Positions 35,136-44,318 of a stretch of DNA of 64,000 nt are shown here, one piece after another. The DNA is from Methylobacillus methanolivorans (GTDB lineage Bacteria; Pseudomonadota; Gammaproteobacteria; Burkholderiales; Methylophilaceae). Under the pieces are notes generated by a model. It did no database searches and was not told where the DNA came from. It saw only the letters and a program-made list of their open reading frames with translations. The DNA lies in contig NZ_JAJAVF010000002.1 of assembly GCF_020531845.1 (NCBI RefSeq), forward strand, positions 84,436 to 148,435. The letters run 5' to 3'. Numbering within the stretch: the stretch's first letter is position 1; every line of letters begins with the position of its first letter. The position numbers and the translations under genes are program-made.

Positions 35136-36806
35136 TTATTTTTGAACTGCGCCTAATGTGACGGTGCTAGGCCACAGCAATTGCAGGTGTGGTAGCACAT
35201 TTTGCTCACCAATTTGGCTAACCAGGCCTGAGCGGCGCAATTTTTCCAGGATATTGGGCCTGGCTTCGGCAATGACCAGGCGAATATTGTGATGCTTGCA
35301 GGTATCCAGCAGGTTCCACAAAGCTTGCATGCCGGTGGCATCCATGATGGGTACCCGCGATATCCTCAGCACAATGGTATCGGTATCCTCTCGCAGGGTT
35401 TGCAGCCGGTGTTGTAAATGTTCTGCCGCACCAAAGAACAAAGGGCCTTCTACGCGGTATACCAATGTGCTGGGTGGCAGGCACCATGTGCGTTGCCCGT
35501 ATTCTTGCTGGAGGTCAGCATCGCTCAATTGCGTGATGCTGACCGTTTCCGCCATGCGTTTCATGAACAATAACGTGGCAAGCATGACGCCGATATTCAC
35601 GGCGATCACCAAGTCGCTGAATACCGTAAGCAGGAAGGTGATCAGTAGCACGGCGACATCTGCACGCGGTGCGGTCTTGACCATATGCAAGAAGCGATGT
35701 GCTTCACTCATGTTGTAAGCCACGACGAACAAAATGGCCGCCAGTGCCGCGAGCGGTATATTTGCTGCCAGTGGTGCCAGCAATATCACAATCAATACCA
35801 GCGTGAGCGCATGGACGATGCCAGAAAGCGGGCTGTTGCCGCCATTGCGAATATTGGTTGCCGTACGCGCCAGTGCGCCCGTGGCGGCAAATCCACCGAA
35901 TAATGGCGAGGCGATGTTGGCAATGCCTTGTCCAATCAGCTCCTGGTTGGACTGATGGAGGGTACCAGCCATATTGTCCGCTACGACCGCCGAGAGCAGG
36001 GATTCAATCGCACCCAGCAGTGCAATGGTGAAGGCAGGGCCGATCAATTCCAGCATGGTGGCAGCGCTGATACCGGCTGGCAGGGAAAATTGTGGTAGGG
36101 CCTGCGGGATACCACCGAATGTGCTGCCTATGGTGGTGACTTCCTTGAAACTGAATATGGATTGAAGCACAGTGGCCGAGACGATGGCTACCAATGGACC
36201 AGGGATTTTTTTCAGGTAGCGATTGGAGAGCAGCAAAACCGCCAGGGTGAAGATACCCATCAAGGTAGTGTGCAGTTCCAGGTGGGGCAGTGCTGTGATC
36301 AGGCGCAGTAATTTCTCGTGGAAATGGTGTGCCGCTTGTGGCGCAAGCCCGAAGAAGTCTTGCCATTGGCCGACAAAAATAATGACGGCAATCCCGCTGG
36401 TGAAGCCGATGATGACTGGCTCCGGGATATAGCGAATGACACTGCCCATGCGCGCTAGCCCCATGATGAGCAGCATAATACCTGCCATCAGGGTTGCGAT
36501 CTGCAAGCCAGCAATGCCATATTTTGCAGTGATGCCTGAGAGGATGACGATGAAGGCCCCAGTCGGCCCGGTGATCTGCAAGCGGCTGCCGCCAAAGAGT
36601 GAGGCGAGTGTACCTGCGACAATCGCCGTATACAGGCCTTGTTCCGGCTTGGCCCCGGAGGCAATGGCAAACGCCATGGCGAGTGGCAGGGCCACCACCC
36701 CGACGATCAGCCCCGACATGATGTTGCGGTACCAATATTGGCGGGAGAGCAAGCCAGCATGCTTGGCTTCGAGAATCGCGATCATGATGTAAGGGACGCT
36801 AGGCAA
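35136..36806 (-). CDS. SulP-family anion permease with STAS domain
   Basis: A 556-residue SLC26/SulP transporter. The transmembrane core shows GLIVGVVALPLAMAFAIASGAKPEQGLYTAIVAG (about 33-66), GPTGAFIVILSGI and GNSPLSGIVHALTLV. The cytoplasmic STAS domain (about residues 435-550) has VYRVEGPLFFGAAEHL and VPIMDATGMQALWNLLD. Substrates in this family include sulfate, bicarbonate and other anions, and the sequence does not settle which. In a methylotroph, sulfate is a reasonable guess. It is a single gene, 55 bases after the end of the di-heme gene on the same strand. The annotated ATG allows a short leader; a shorter start at MIAILEAKHAG is possible. Confidence 0.88.
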   Translation of the reverse strand: MPSVPYIMIAILEAKHAGLLSRQYWYRNIMSGLIVGVVALPLAMAFAIASGAKPEQGLYTAIVAGTLASLFGGSRLQITGPTGAFIVILSGITAKYGIAGLQIATLMAGIMLLIMGLARMGSVIRYIPEPVIIGFTSGIAVIIFVGQWQDFFGLAPQAAHHFHEKLLRLITALPHLELHTTLMGIFTLAVLLLSNRYLKKIPGPLVAIVSATVLQSIFSFKEVTTIGSTFGGIPQALPQFSLPAGISAATMLELIGPAFTIALLGAIESLLSAVVADNMAGTLHQSNQELIGQGIANIASPLFGGFAATGALARTATNIRNGGNSPLSGIVHALTLVLIVILLAPLAANIPLAALAAILFVVAYNMSEAHRFLHMVKTAPRADVAVLLITFLLTVFSDLVIAVNIGVMLATLLFMKRMAETVSITQLSDADLQQEYGQRTWCLPPSTLVYRVEGPLFFGAAEHLQHRLQTLREDTDTIVLRISRVPIMDATGMQALWNLLDTCKHHNIRLVIAEARPNILEKLRRSGLVSQIGEQNVLPHLQLLWPSTVTLGAVQK

Positions 36807-36861
36807 GTGACAGGCATATCATAGCCTCTTTACCTACCTCGGCAAGATGATGTGTAGCGGC

Positions 36862-38217
36862 TTATAGGGATTCAATGAAATCGAGCAGTTGTTGGCGTTC
36901 TTGTGGCGACATCTGTTGCACTATGTTGCGCGACTCTTCTGCTTCGCCGCCATGCCACAGGATCGCTTCCAGAATAGTCCGCGCCCGGCCATCGTGCAGA
37001 AATCCTACATGGGGTTCCACTTGTTTGGCCAGGCCAATGCCCCATAGTGGCGGGGTGCGCCATTCGCTGCCGCTGGCAGCAAAATCCGGGCGCTGGTCAG
37101 CAAGCGCTGGCCCCATGTCATGTAGGAGTAAATCGGTATAGGGCGCGATCAGCTGTTCACCAAGGGCTGTCAGGCGCGGGAAAGCCGCTGTCTTGATTTC
37201 TGGTTGGTGGCAGGCTGCACATTGGGCTTGACGGAACAGCAAGGCCCCGTGCTGTATGGAGGCTTGCTGTTGCTGGCGGGGTGCAGGGGCAGCAAGCGCA
37301 AGTTGATGGAATTCCATTTGCTCGAGCTGTGCGGCGGATATTTCAGGCATGCCGGAAACGGGTGCTTGCTGACAGGCAATTTGCTCTTCGGCGCAATTGC
37401 CATGGCGGAACAGATGCGAGCTTAGCCCCATGTCGCCAGCCAAGGCGCTGGCGGTTTGCTCACGCAATGTGGCGACATTGGCTTTCCAGCCGAAACGGCC
37501 AATCACTGTTTTTTGCTGTTCTGCACTCCACACCCAATTGACCTTGCCCTTGATCGTGCCAGGCTTGGGCTGGGCCGCCAATGCTAGCAATGTGCTATCC
37601 GGGATGGCGGCGAGCAAGCCCATGCCATAAATCGCGGGGGCAATGCGGGCAGAGGTTTGCAGATTATCTGGCATAGGGCCATATGCCAGATTGCTGAATG
37701 AAATACGTGGTTTGCGTAAGCTGACGATTTCACCTCCATTTAAGAGGACATAGGTTTCTTCATAATGCAGATGCGCACGGCCTTCAGCATTGACGCCAGG
37801 CGCACCGAATTCCTGCAATTGATCGCCATACCAGGGCAGGGGCAAAGGAGCACCAGTGATGGTTTTGCCGGGAATGCTGAGGCGAACCAGCATGGAACGC
37901 ATGGATTCTTCTGGTGAATCTGGTGCAAAGCCCCGACCATTTTTGGCGTGGCAAGCGATGCAGGAGTTGCGGTTATATAACGGCCCTAGCCCTGCGATTT
38001 CACGATCAAGCGCGGGAGAGATAATCTAGCTTTGCCGCACCAGGCTGCGGCCTTGCTGGAATGTCTGTATATCTTTTGTGGAGAGTGGTTGTATCGCTTG
38101 CGAGTATGCCTCACGAGTGGTGTTGTTTGTCACTACCCTCGCTGCTTCTTGACTGCTGGTAAGTCTGGGAATAAAAGTACTTGCGATAAGTGATGCGACA
38201 AGAAAGCGATACAACAT
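36862..38217 (-). pseudogene. DUF1111 di-heme oxidoreductase gene interrupted by an in-frame amber codon
   Basis: The reading frame from ATG 38217 encodes a signal peptide and STKDIQTFQQGRSLVRQS, then TAG at 38026-38028. The same frame continues IISPALDREIAGLGPLYNRN, the first heme motif CIACH, GRGFAPDSPEESMRSMLVRL, a second heme motif CAACH near the middle, and a C-terminal FLHDGRARTILEAILWHGGEAE, all conserved in DUF1111 (DHOR) proteins. In relatives the residue at the stop is usually Trp, so TGG to TAG is the likely change. An ATG at 37902 downstream of the first heme motif could only give a truncated, unexported protein. It lies five bases after the solute-binding-protein gene in a receptor operon. 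Confidence 0.75.
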
Positions 38218-38222
38218 CAGGG

Positions 38223-39488
38223 TTACAAGCCTGCTGCAATGCGGGTAGCGGCTTGGTAGCGATCATGCATGATCTTCTGCCATTGTGCTGTTTCAGTGGT
38301 ATCTAATGTCCTGGGAGCCTTGGAGTCGGCGGTAGCCTCATCCATGGGTAGAGATTGCAGTAGCTTCTTTGCTTGCAGCACTTGTGGCGCATTTTCCCCC
38401 AAGGTATTGCTGGCAGACTGGATGGCGGCGATGGCCTGCTTCAGGCTAGCCAGGTTTTCCGTGATGATGGCATCAAACAAGGCATTGGTGATCTCTTGGC
38501 GAGCCAGGCCACGTTTGGTGTCATAGGTAAATGCCGGATTATTTGCAAACGGGTTGAAATATCCTGCGGGTTGATCTGTATAGACCGAAGGCCGCACAGG
38601 TAGCTTGCGAATGTCCGGGTGAAACAGGAGGTGCTGGCCTTGTGCTGAAAGCACAAAGCTGGTGAAGGCTTGCGCACCTTCCTGATTGGCTGCCTGCTTC
38701 ATTACCGCGATATGCGCTGGAGAATAACCTGTGACTTCAGGGTAAAGAAATTGCAGCGGTGCGCCATTCGCGATGGCAGAAGCCGTGAAAAAGTCGATGG
38801 TCAAGCCTGCCAGCAAACGGCCAGTGGCAATATCATCGGTAATAAAAGTCGAACCCATGCCTACCAGTTCCGAGTTGGCGGCGATCTCCTGTAACAGGTT
38901 CCAGCCAGCCTGCCAACCGTAGCCTTGCAGCAAGATATCAATCAGTGGTGGGGCGTACCCCACTTTTGAAGGTACAGGCAAGGCTACCTTGCCTCGCCAT
39001 GCTGGATGAGTGAGATCATGCCAATCATGTGGCACAGGTAGTCCTGCTGCAGTGATACCCTGCGGGTTAATTGCAAGGCCATACCCTGCTATTTCTGTGG
39101 CAATGTAGTTGCCTTCGCGCAATGGGAATCCATTGATGGAAGCAGGCAAGCCATCAAGGGTTAAATGTAGTGGCTGAAAAGCCTGTATTTTTTCTAGCTG
39201 GGCGAAATTACGTTGCGCAGGTGTCCAGTACACATCGACTGGCTGCGATGCATCCTTGAAATACGCCATGGCATCGCGCGATTGCCGCCAGAGTATTTCC
39301 AGCTTGTATTGCGGATATTGTTTTTCAAATGCCGCTTCGAATGGTGAGACGACCTCTTGCGGATAGCTGGTCATCACGATGACCTTGGTCGTATCCGCCC
39401 ATGACACCTGGCTGACAAGTATCAGCCAGATGATGAGAATCTGGATTGGCCAGCTCAATGCTGCCTTGATAGTAAGAGAGCGGGCCAT
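38223..39488 (-). CDS. ABC-type periplasmic solute-binding protein (AfuA/Fe3+-like)
   Basis: A 421-residue protein with a signal peptide (residues about 1-31, ending SWA), followed by KVIVMTSYPQEVVSPFEAAFEKQYPQYKLEILWRQSRDAMAYF, the N-lobe of type II binding proteins of the ferric-iron/AfuA kind. YFKDASQPVDVYWTPAQRNFAQLE follows. The middle contains GLAINPQGI, HDLTHPAWRGKVALPVPSKVGYAPPL and ATGRLLAGLTIDFF. The ligand is not evident. No ABC permease or ATPase gene is adjacent; instead it is flanked by a TonB receptor (27 bases upstream) and the di-heme oxidoreductase. A receptor-coupled binding protein for a metal or its complex is a reasonable inference. Confidence 0.8.
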   Translation of the reverse strand: MARSLTIKAALSWPIQILIIWLILVSQVSWADTTKVIVMTSYPQEVVSPFEAAFEKQYPQYKLEILWRQSRDAMAYFKDASQPVDVYWTPAQRNFAQLEKIQAFQPLHLTLDGLPASINGFPLREGNYIATEIAGYGLAINPQGITAAGLPVPHDWHDLTHPAWRGKVALPVPSKVGYAPPLIDILLQGYGWQAGWNLLQEIAANSELVGMGSTFITDDIATGRLLAGLTIDFFTASAIANGAPLQFLYPEVTGYSPAHIAVMKQAANQEGAQAFTSFVLSAQGQHLLFHPDIRKLPVRPSVYTDQPAGYFNPFANNPAFTYDTKRGLARQEITNALFDAIITENLASLKQAIAAIQSASNTLGENAPQVLQAKKLLQSLPMDEATADSKAPRTLDTTETAQWQKIMHDRYQAATRIAAGL

Positions 39489-39515
39489 GATGTTTCCTAT
39501 CTAGTTGTGAGTTGC

Positions 39516-41543
39516 TTAGAACTTGCGCGTGACGTTAACAAACATATTGCGGCCTTCCATATAGAAGCCTTCTGTATATGCATAGTTTTTGTCGAGGATG
39601 TTATTAATACCTGCTTCGGCAAACCAGTCCGCATTGACTGCATACATGGCTTTGATATTTCCAGTTGCAAAACCCTTGGCTGATAACCAGGTTGTAAGTG
39701 CCTGATTTTGCCGAGAGTAACGTGATGATGAGGCTTCCATGCTCGCTAATATCTGTAAGGCACTATTTATTTTCCACTTGCTGTACGCAAAGAGTTTTTG
39801 GCGCGGTACATCTGTTAATTGTTGGTCGTTACTTAGGTTATCTCGATTGATGAAGGTATAGTTGCCGCCCACTTCAACATTATCGCTGGCAAACCAGGTT
39901 CCACCTAGTTCGATACCCTGGCTTTGTACTTTTCCAATATTGCGGAATTGAAAGCAATTTCCCCCGCCTGCAGTACAAGCTGAATTTGGAAGGCTGACAG
40001 ATTGAATCATGTCTTTGGTATCAATAAAGAATACCGCTCCTTGCAACTTCAACTCTGGTAACACGAAAGCGCCAGCACCCAGTTCATAATGAGTGGCTCT
40101 TTCTGTAGCTAGATCAGGGTTAGGGACAGCGCGACCAAAACGGCCAGAGAAACGGTCCTTCATGGTTGCAAAGCGACTTTTCCTGGAGACTGTAAGGTGA
40201 ATGTCGCTATCTTCTGTTGGCTTATAGAATAAACCTGCTTGAGGATTCCACGCATGGGCATCGCCATTTGGGAAAGCGTAAATCTGGTTGAGGTTGTTCA
40301 GCCCTTCAGCCTTGATCGTGTCACGCTTGTCATAGCTAACGCCTGTTACCAGACTCAGCTTCTCGGTGAAGTGGTGAGAGTCTTCGATGCCGAGTGAGAT
40401 TGTGCGATCTTCAAATGTTTGAATGGGATTGCCCTTGTTGTGCTCTTCGTGCTTGTCATGCTTGTAATGAGCGGAAAGTTTCAAAGTATTGGTTTTGGCA
40501 ATATCGAAGCCCAGTTCGGCGCTAGCGCCATAGGTGTCGTCGTTATAAATGCTAGTGAATGAACTGTTTCTGGTCATTGTGGCATAACGCGCATCATCAA
40601 AGCTTTCCAATACATTTTTGAACTTGTCATAGAAAGCCCGGATTTTCAGGTAGGTGCTACTACCAAAGGTGGTACGTGAAATGAAATAAAGACTTTCTTT
40701 ATCCCATTTTGGCCAATCCCAATAGTTGGCACCGCGTCCACTATCGTTGCCTGCGTATACAGGGCTACCTTTTGTGCCTTGCTGATTGATGTAATTCAGG
40801 CTGTATTCATTGCCTTCGCTAGGAGTTAAACCGATTTTAAGGTTGATTTTTCCGTCCCTGTTATATGCACGCTCTCTATCACCACCATTTTCAAAGCGAT
40901 TGGGTGTGTAATCACTAGACATACGAGACCGCTCATTGTCCACGTATGAAGTATTGGCTTGCCAATACCATGTGTCGTAATTACCGCCCATGTTGACGTC
41001 AGTGGTATAGCCGTTGAATTTGAGATTGCGGTCAGTTTTCATGCCAGCTGTGATACTGCCTTCAAACTCTTTCACTGGCTTGCGACTGACTAGGTTGATT
41101 GCACCACCCAATGTATTAGGCCCGTAAAGAACAGAGCTGAAGCCTTTAGAAACTTGGATTTTAGATAAATCAAAAGTATTGAAGCGACCAAGGTCAACAT
41201 AACCGTCGTAAGTGACGTAGACCGGAATACCATCTACAAAGACAGGAACCTGTCGTAAATCGAAACCACGTAATTGCACTAGTTGCTCATTACGCTGGCC
41301 ACCTTGAGTCATGCTTATACCTGGCAAGGTATTGAGAGCTGTACCAACAGTTTCACGATTAAAAAGTCGCATATCTTCTTGCGTAATCGTATTGTCAGAG
41401 AGGCTAGTGTCTTCTTGCTGCTTGGTGGTGGTGACATTGATTTCACCCAGATTAAAAGGTGAAACTTCTGCCAATGAAACTTGGCTGCTGGCTAATAGCG
41501 CAAGAATGACAGCTACTTTCAGCCGCTTATGGTTAGTGAACAT
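39516..41543 (-). CDS. TonB-dependent outer-membrane receptor
   Basis: A 675-residue receptor: a signal peptide to about residue 25 (SLAEVS), the plug with INVTTTKQQEDTSLSDNTITQEDMRLF, LNTLPGISMTQGGQRNEQLVQLRGFDLRQVPVFVDGIPVYV and GFSSVLYGPNTLGGAINLVSRKP, then a barrel ending in VNVTRKF. The TBDT C-terminal boxes are intact. It heads an operon with a periplasmic binding protein and a DUF1111 di-heme protein, pointing to metal or organometal uptake, and a Fur-like half-match at 41584-41602 lies 40 bases upstream. The ligand cannot be read from sequence. Confidence 0.9.
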   Translation of the reverse strand: MFTNHKRLKVAVILALLASSQVSLAEVSPFNLGEINVTTTKQQEDTSLSDNTITQEDMRLFNRETVGTALNTLPGISMTQGGQRNEQLVQLRGFDLRQVPVFVDGIPVYVTYDGYVDLGRFNTFDLSKIQVSKGFSSVLYGPNTLGGAINLVSRKPVKEFEGSITAGMKTDRNLKFNGYTTDVNMGGNYDTWYWQANTSYVDNERSRMSSDYTPNRFENGGDRERAYNRDGKINLKIGLTPSEGNEYSLNYINQQGTKGSPVYAGNDSGRGANYWDWPKWDKESLYFISRTTFGSSTYLKIRAFYDKFKNVLESFDDARYATMTRNSSFTSIYNDDTYGASAELGFDIAKTNTLKLSAHYKHDKHEEHNKGNPIQTFEDRTISLGIEDSHHFTEKLSLVTGVSYDKRDTIKAEGLNNLNQIYAFPNGDAHAWNPQAGLFYKPTEDSDIHLTVSRKSRFATMKDRFSGRFGRAVPNPDLATERATHYELGAGAFVLPELKLQGAVFFIDTKDMIQSVSLPNSACTAGGGNCFQFRNIGKVQSQGIELGGTWFASDNVEVGGNYTFINRDNLSNDQQLTDVPRQKLFAYSKWKINSALQILASMEASSSRYSRQNQALTTWLSAKGFATGNIKAMYAVNADWFAEAGINNILDKNYAYTEGFYMEGRNMFVNVTRKF

Positions 41544-41612
41544 TGATCTCCCCGATGCTAAGTAATTGAAACAAAGGCGGGATTAAATATGAAATCATTA
41601 TATTTGTAAATA

Positions 41613-41628
41613 TATAACGTAAGTTATA
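41613..41628. promoter_or_regulatory. Inverted repeat between the TonB receptor and the histidine kinase
   Basis: TATAACGTAAGTTATA is a six-base perfect inverted repeat around GTAA in an AT-rich divergent intergenic region. It could be an operator for either gene or simply AT-rich promoter sequence. Confidence 0.3.
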
Positions 41629-41746
41629 CATGAGTCACTGCATGAGATGATTCAAATATGTCAGTAGGCTAGCGTAACTGTCGAGGTTGGCTTGAATTAA
41701 TCACTTGTTCTGGTAGGCTTTGCCGATACTTTCAGCAGGTGTTGCC

Positions 41747-43186
41747 GTGTCGCCATTATCCGAAATCCGCAAGTATCTTGAATCTGCAGCGCAGAGTTCG
41801 CTGGATGATATTTATGCAATTGACCCCCAGTCTTTAACATTAATGACGGTATTGGTTGATGGTGCCGAGGCGCCTGTTGCGGAACACCCGGTGGAGAATT
41901 TGCTGCTGGCATTGAAAGAGCCGAAGGTCAGGGAATTTCTGGAGGCTGTGCCTAGAGAACAAGTCATGCTGGATATTAGCCATGAGTTGCATGAGCTTAA
42001 TCGTTACCTGGGCGAGTTTCGCTTACTGATGGTGGGGCGTGTCAGTGGGCAGGTATTGCTGGTGATGCGGGATACCCATGCATTCAGTCGCCATCTCTTG
42101 CATGTGCTGAATGAGGGGGCAAACCTGACAGCGTTGATTTCCAACGCGCCGGGCGTGGTTTATCAGGCGCACATGAGCCGGGATGGCGTGATGGGTTTTG
42201 TTTACTTGAGTGATGCTTGTAAGCCTTTACTGGGAGAGGATGCTGAAGTATTAGTTGCCAATCCTGATATTTTTCTTTCTCTCATTAATGAGGAGGATAA
42301 AGCCGCTTATGAAAAGAATGTCAGCGAATCTGCGCATAATTTAAGTGTGCTGAATTGGACGGGCCGCTTCTGGATGCAGGCGTGGCAAGATACGAAATGG
42401 ATTAACCTGCGTGCCAGTCCACGCAAGATGCCCGATAACACGGTTGTGTGGGAGGGCATCATGACCAATATCACGCAGAGTCGACGCGAACAGCAAGCCA
42501 TTCGCCAATCGCATGAAAAACTAGCCCGGCTTTCTGCCCAGCTTGCACAGATCAAGGAAAAAGAACGTTTGCGCATCGCCCAGGAAGTGCATGATGACCT
42601 AGGGGGAAACCTGACGGCAATTCGTCTCGGTTTGTCTTCCATCATCAAAAGGCTGGGGCCTGAGCAAGAGACATTACTGAGTAAAGCTAAGCAATTGGAG
42701 GCAATCGTTGATGATACATTTGAAGCCGCCCATCGCATTGCGAGTGATTTACGTCCCAACGTACTGGAGTTGGGGATAGTCGCTGCATTGGAATGGCAAG
42801 CAGCCCAGTTTGTCGAGAAAATCGGGATTCCTTGCGAGTTTGTTTGTCATCAACCTGAACTGACGGTGTCGACTGATCATGCAATTACCTTATTCCGTAT
42901 TTGCCAGGAGGCGATGTCCAATATTGCTAAATATGCCAAGGCTAGTTATGTGAAGGTGACTTTGGCGGCATCAGCGGATGAGATTGTGATGCAAGTGGTG
43001 GATGATGGTATCGGCATTGCGCCTGTTGATAGGTTAAAGAATAATGCCTTTGGCATTAGCGGTATGGCGGAGCGTGCGGTAGCGCTTGCTGGGCAATGCA
43101 AGGTGCACGCGGGTAAACAAGGAGGTACAATAGTAACGGTAACTCTACCAGTGCAGCCAGTGAATATTGCCACGGCACTTAAATAA
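41747..43186 (+). CDS. Cytoplasmic PAS-domain sensor histidine kinase, NarX/DegS (HisKA_3) type
   Basis: GTG 41747 is preferred, with AGCAGG seven bases upstream; the frame is open to a TTG at 41720. The product of about 480 residues lacks a membrane segment. A helical N-terminal region (about 1-130) is followed by a PAS-like sensory domain (about 135-250; TALISNAPGVVYQAHMSRDG...), a HisKA_3 dimerisation domain with the phospho-acceptor histidine in RIAQEVHDDLGGNLTAIRL, and the ATPase domain with RICQEAMSNIAKYAKAS (N box) and VVDDGIGIAP...FGISGMAERA (G boxes). It ends 40 bases before a NarL-type regulator gene, its obvious partner. The signal is intracellular and unknown. Confidence 0.9.
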   Translation: MSPLSEIRKYLESAAQSSLDDIYAIDPQSLTLMTVLVDGAEAPVAEHPVENLLLALKEPKVREFLEAVPREQVMLDISHELHELNRYLGEFRLLMVGRVSGQVLLVMRDTHAFSRHLLHVLNEGANLTALISNAPGVVYQAHMSRDGVMGFVYLSDACKPLLGEDAEVLVANPDIFLSLINEEDKAAYEKNVSESAHNLSVLNWTGRFWMQAWQDTKWINLRASPRKMPDNTVVWEGIMTNITQSRREQQAIRQSHEKLARLSAQLAQIKEKERLRIAQEVHDDLGGNLTAIRLGLSSIIKRLGPEQETLLSKAKQLEAIVDDTFEAAHRIASDLRPNVLELGIVAALEWQAAQFVEKIGIPCEFVCHQPELTVSTDHAITLFRICQEAMSNIAKYAKASYVKVTLAASADEIVMQVVDDGIGIAPVDRLKNNAFGISGMAERAVALAGQCKVHAGKQGGTIVTVTLPVQPVNIATALK

Positions 43187-43226
43187 CAAAACGATAATAA
43201 CAATAACGATACTTCATATAATAACC

Positions 43227-43880
43227 ATGGCATTGACTTCTACTTCTACAATTAAAGTGATTATTGCTGATGATCACGCCATCCTGCGGGAGGGCCTGAA
43301 GCAGATCCTTGCCGAAACTGAAGATATTGAAGTGGTGGCAGATGCTAAAAATGCGACTGAGGCGATCAAGTTGGCTAGCACCAAGGGGTTGGATGTCTTG
43401 GTGCTGGATATTTCCCTACCGGATCGTAGTGGTATAGAGGCTTGTAATATCATCAGGAAAGAACATCCTCGGGTCGCGGTATTAATGCTCTCCATGCATC
43501 GCGAAGATGCCTATGCGATTCGTGCCTTGCGTGCTGGAGCTTCTGGATATCTAAGCAAGCAAGGGGCTTCTGATCAGCTAGTGACGGCGATCCGTACAGT
43601 GGCCAAGGGCAAGAAGTACATCAGCCCGGAAGTAGCACTGGCATTGGCCGACCAAGTTGATGGCGGCTTGGATAAGCCTATCCATGATTCCCTTTCCAAT
43701 CGTGAATTCCAGACCTTGACCATGATTGCTTCAGGTCTTTCTGTCAGCGAGATTGCGGATAATCTCTCCCTATCGGTCAAGACAGTCAGCATGTATCGTG
43801 CTCGATTGTTGGAAAAGCTCAACCTGCGCCACAACGCAGAATTAACTCACTACGCGATCAAGAACAACCTGATCGATTAA
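43227..43880 (+). CDS. NarL/FixJ-family response regulator
   Basis: Start set at ATG 43227 (MALTSTSTIKVIIADDHA), removing a 20-residue extension inside the AT-rich spacer that has no ribosome site. The 217-residue protein has a receiver domain with IIADDHAILREGL (acidic pocket), the phospho-acceptor Asp in LDVLVLDISLPDRSG (about residue 60), LSMHRED and YLSKQGAS (Lys), and a LuxR-type HTH at the C-terminus: LSNREFQTLTMIASGLSVSEIADNLSLSVKTVSMYRARLLEKL. It is paired with the upstream kinase. Its location next to fliC invites the idea that it tunes motility, but this is only contextual. A terminator follows at once. Confidence 0.92.
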   Translation: MALTSTSTIKVIIADDHAILREGLKQILAETEDIEVVADAKNATEAIKLASTKGLDVLVLDISLPDRSGIEACNIIRKEHPRVAVLMLSMHREDAYAIRALRAGASGYLSKQGASDQLVTAIRTVAKGKKYISPEVALALADQVDGGLDKPIHDSLSNREFQTLTMIASGLSVSEIADNLSLSVKTVSMYRARLLEKLNLRHNAELTHYAIKNNLID

Positions 43881-43884
43881 TTTC

Positions 43885-43908
43885 AAGCGCTGATCTGGCG
43901 CTTTTTAC
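43885..43908 (+). terminator. Terminator after the response regulator
   Basis: AAGCGC / GCGCTT with a seven-base loop is followed by a T-run (TTTTTA). It begins five bases after the stop codon. The stem is short, so termination may be partial. Confidence 0.65.
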
Positions 43909-44112
43909 CCCTCTTTTTATCCCGATTGCCTGCTTTAACCTCACGCTATTATGCTGATTGTGGCGTGGTAGCTTATTTTTTACATTCTGAAAATTAAAAA
44001 ATTAGCTACTAAAAACTTTAGGGTTAAAAATAAAAAAAATTGATTTTTGTTTTTAACTTATTGAATTTTAATTAATTTAATGGCGTTTTTAATTGCGAGA
44101 AGGAGAAGGCTC

Positions 44113-44139
44113 TAAAGATTTTTTTAACCAAACCGACAT
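44113..44139 (+). promoter_or_regulatory. Second, weaker sigma-28 (FliA)-like promoter
   Basis: TAAA at 44113-44116 is followed by 15 bases and ACCGACAT at 44132-44139. This is a five-of-eight match to the GCCGATAA -10 element with correct spacing. Confidence 0.4.
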
Positions 44140-44198
44140 CAGGGGCATGGCATTGCAATCAGATGCAGCGCGAGAGAAAAGTTAGTGCAACCAACACC

Positions 44199-44225
44199 TA
44201 AATTTTTTTTCGATGCTACCGATAA
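44199..44225 (+). promoter_or_regulatory. Sigma-28 (FliA) promoter of fliC
   Basis: TAAA (44199-44202), exactly 15 bases, then ACCGATAA (44218-44225) matches the flagellar sigma-28 consensus TAAA-N15-GCCGATAA at 11 of 12 positions. The start site would be near 44232, about 87 bases before the fliC ATG. Confidence 0.88.
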
Positions 44226-44318
44226 CAGTCTTAACAGTGATGTGATTCAAGGCTGTGAAGCGATACCAAAAGCAACAAGTGTTGTTTGGGAAATTAACTA
44301 AATCGAAGGAGAACCAAC

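Larger units (their letters stand above)
43909..44318. other. Long AT-rich leader region of the flagellin gene
   Basis: About 410 bases without a gene. From 43980 to 44095 the sequence is very A/T-rich with A-tracts (possible H-NS-like or UP-element region). Two sigma-28-like promoters follow at 44113 and 44199, and an untranslated leader of about 80 bases precedes fliC. Confidence 0.7.

Noticed and set aside
36004..36735. 243-codon frame on the minus strand within the SulP gene in another frame
   Set aside because: Its product is Arg/His/Pro-rich with no family features, and the SulP frame is clearly the real one.
41584..41602. Fur-box-like sequence upstream of the TonB receptor at 39516-41543
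   Set aside because: On the minus strand the left half (ATAATGAT) fits well, but the right half diverges. In such AT-rich sequence this is not enough to claim a Fur site; a matrix scan would decide.
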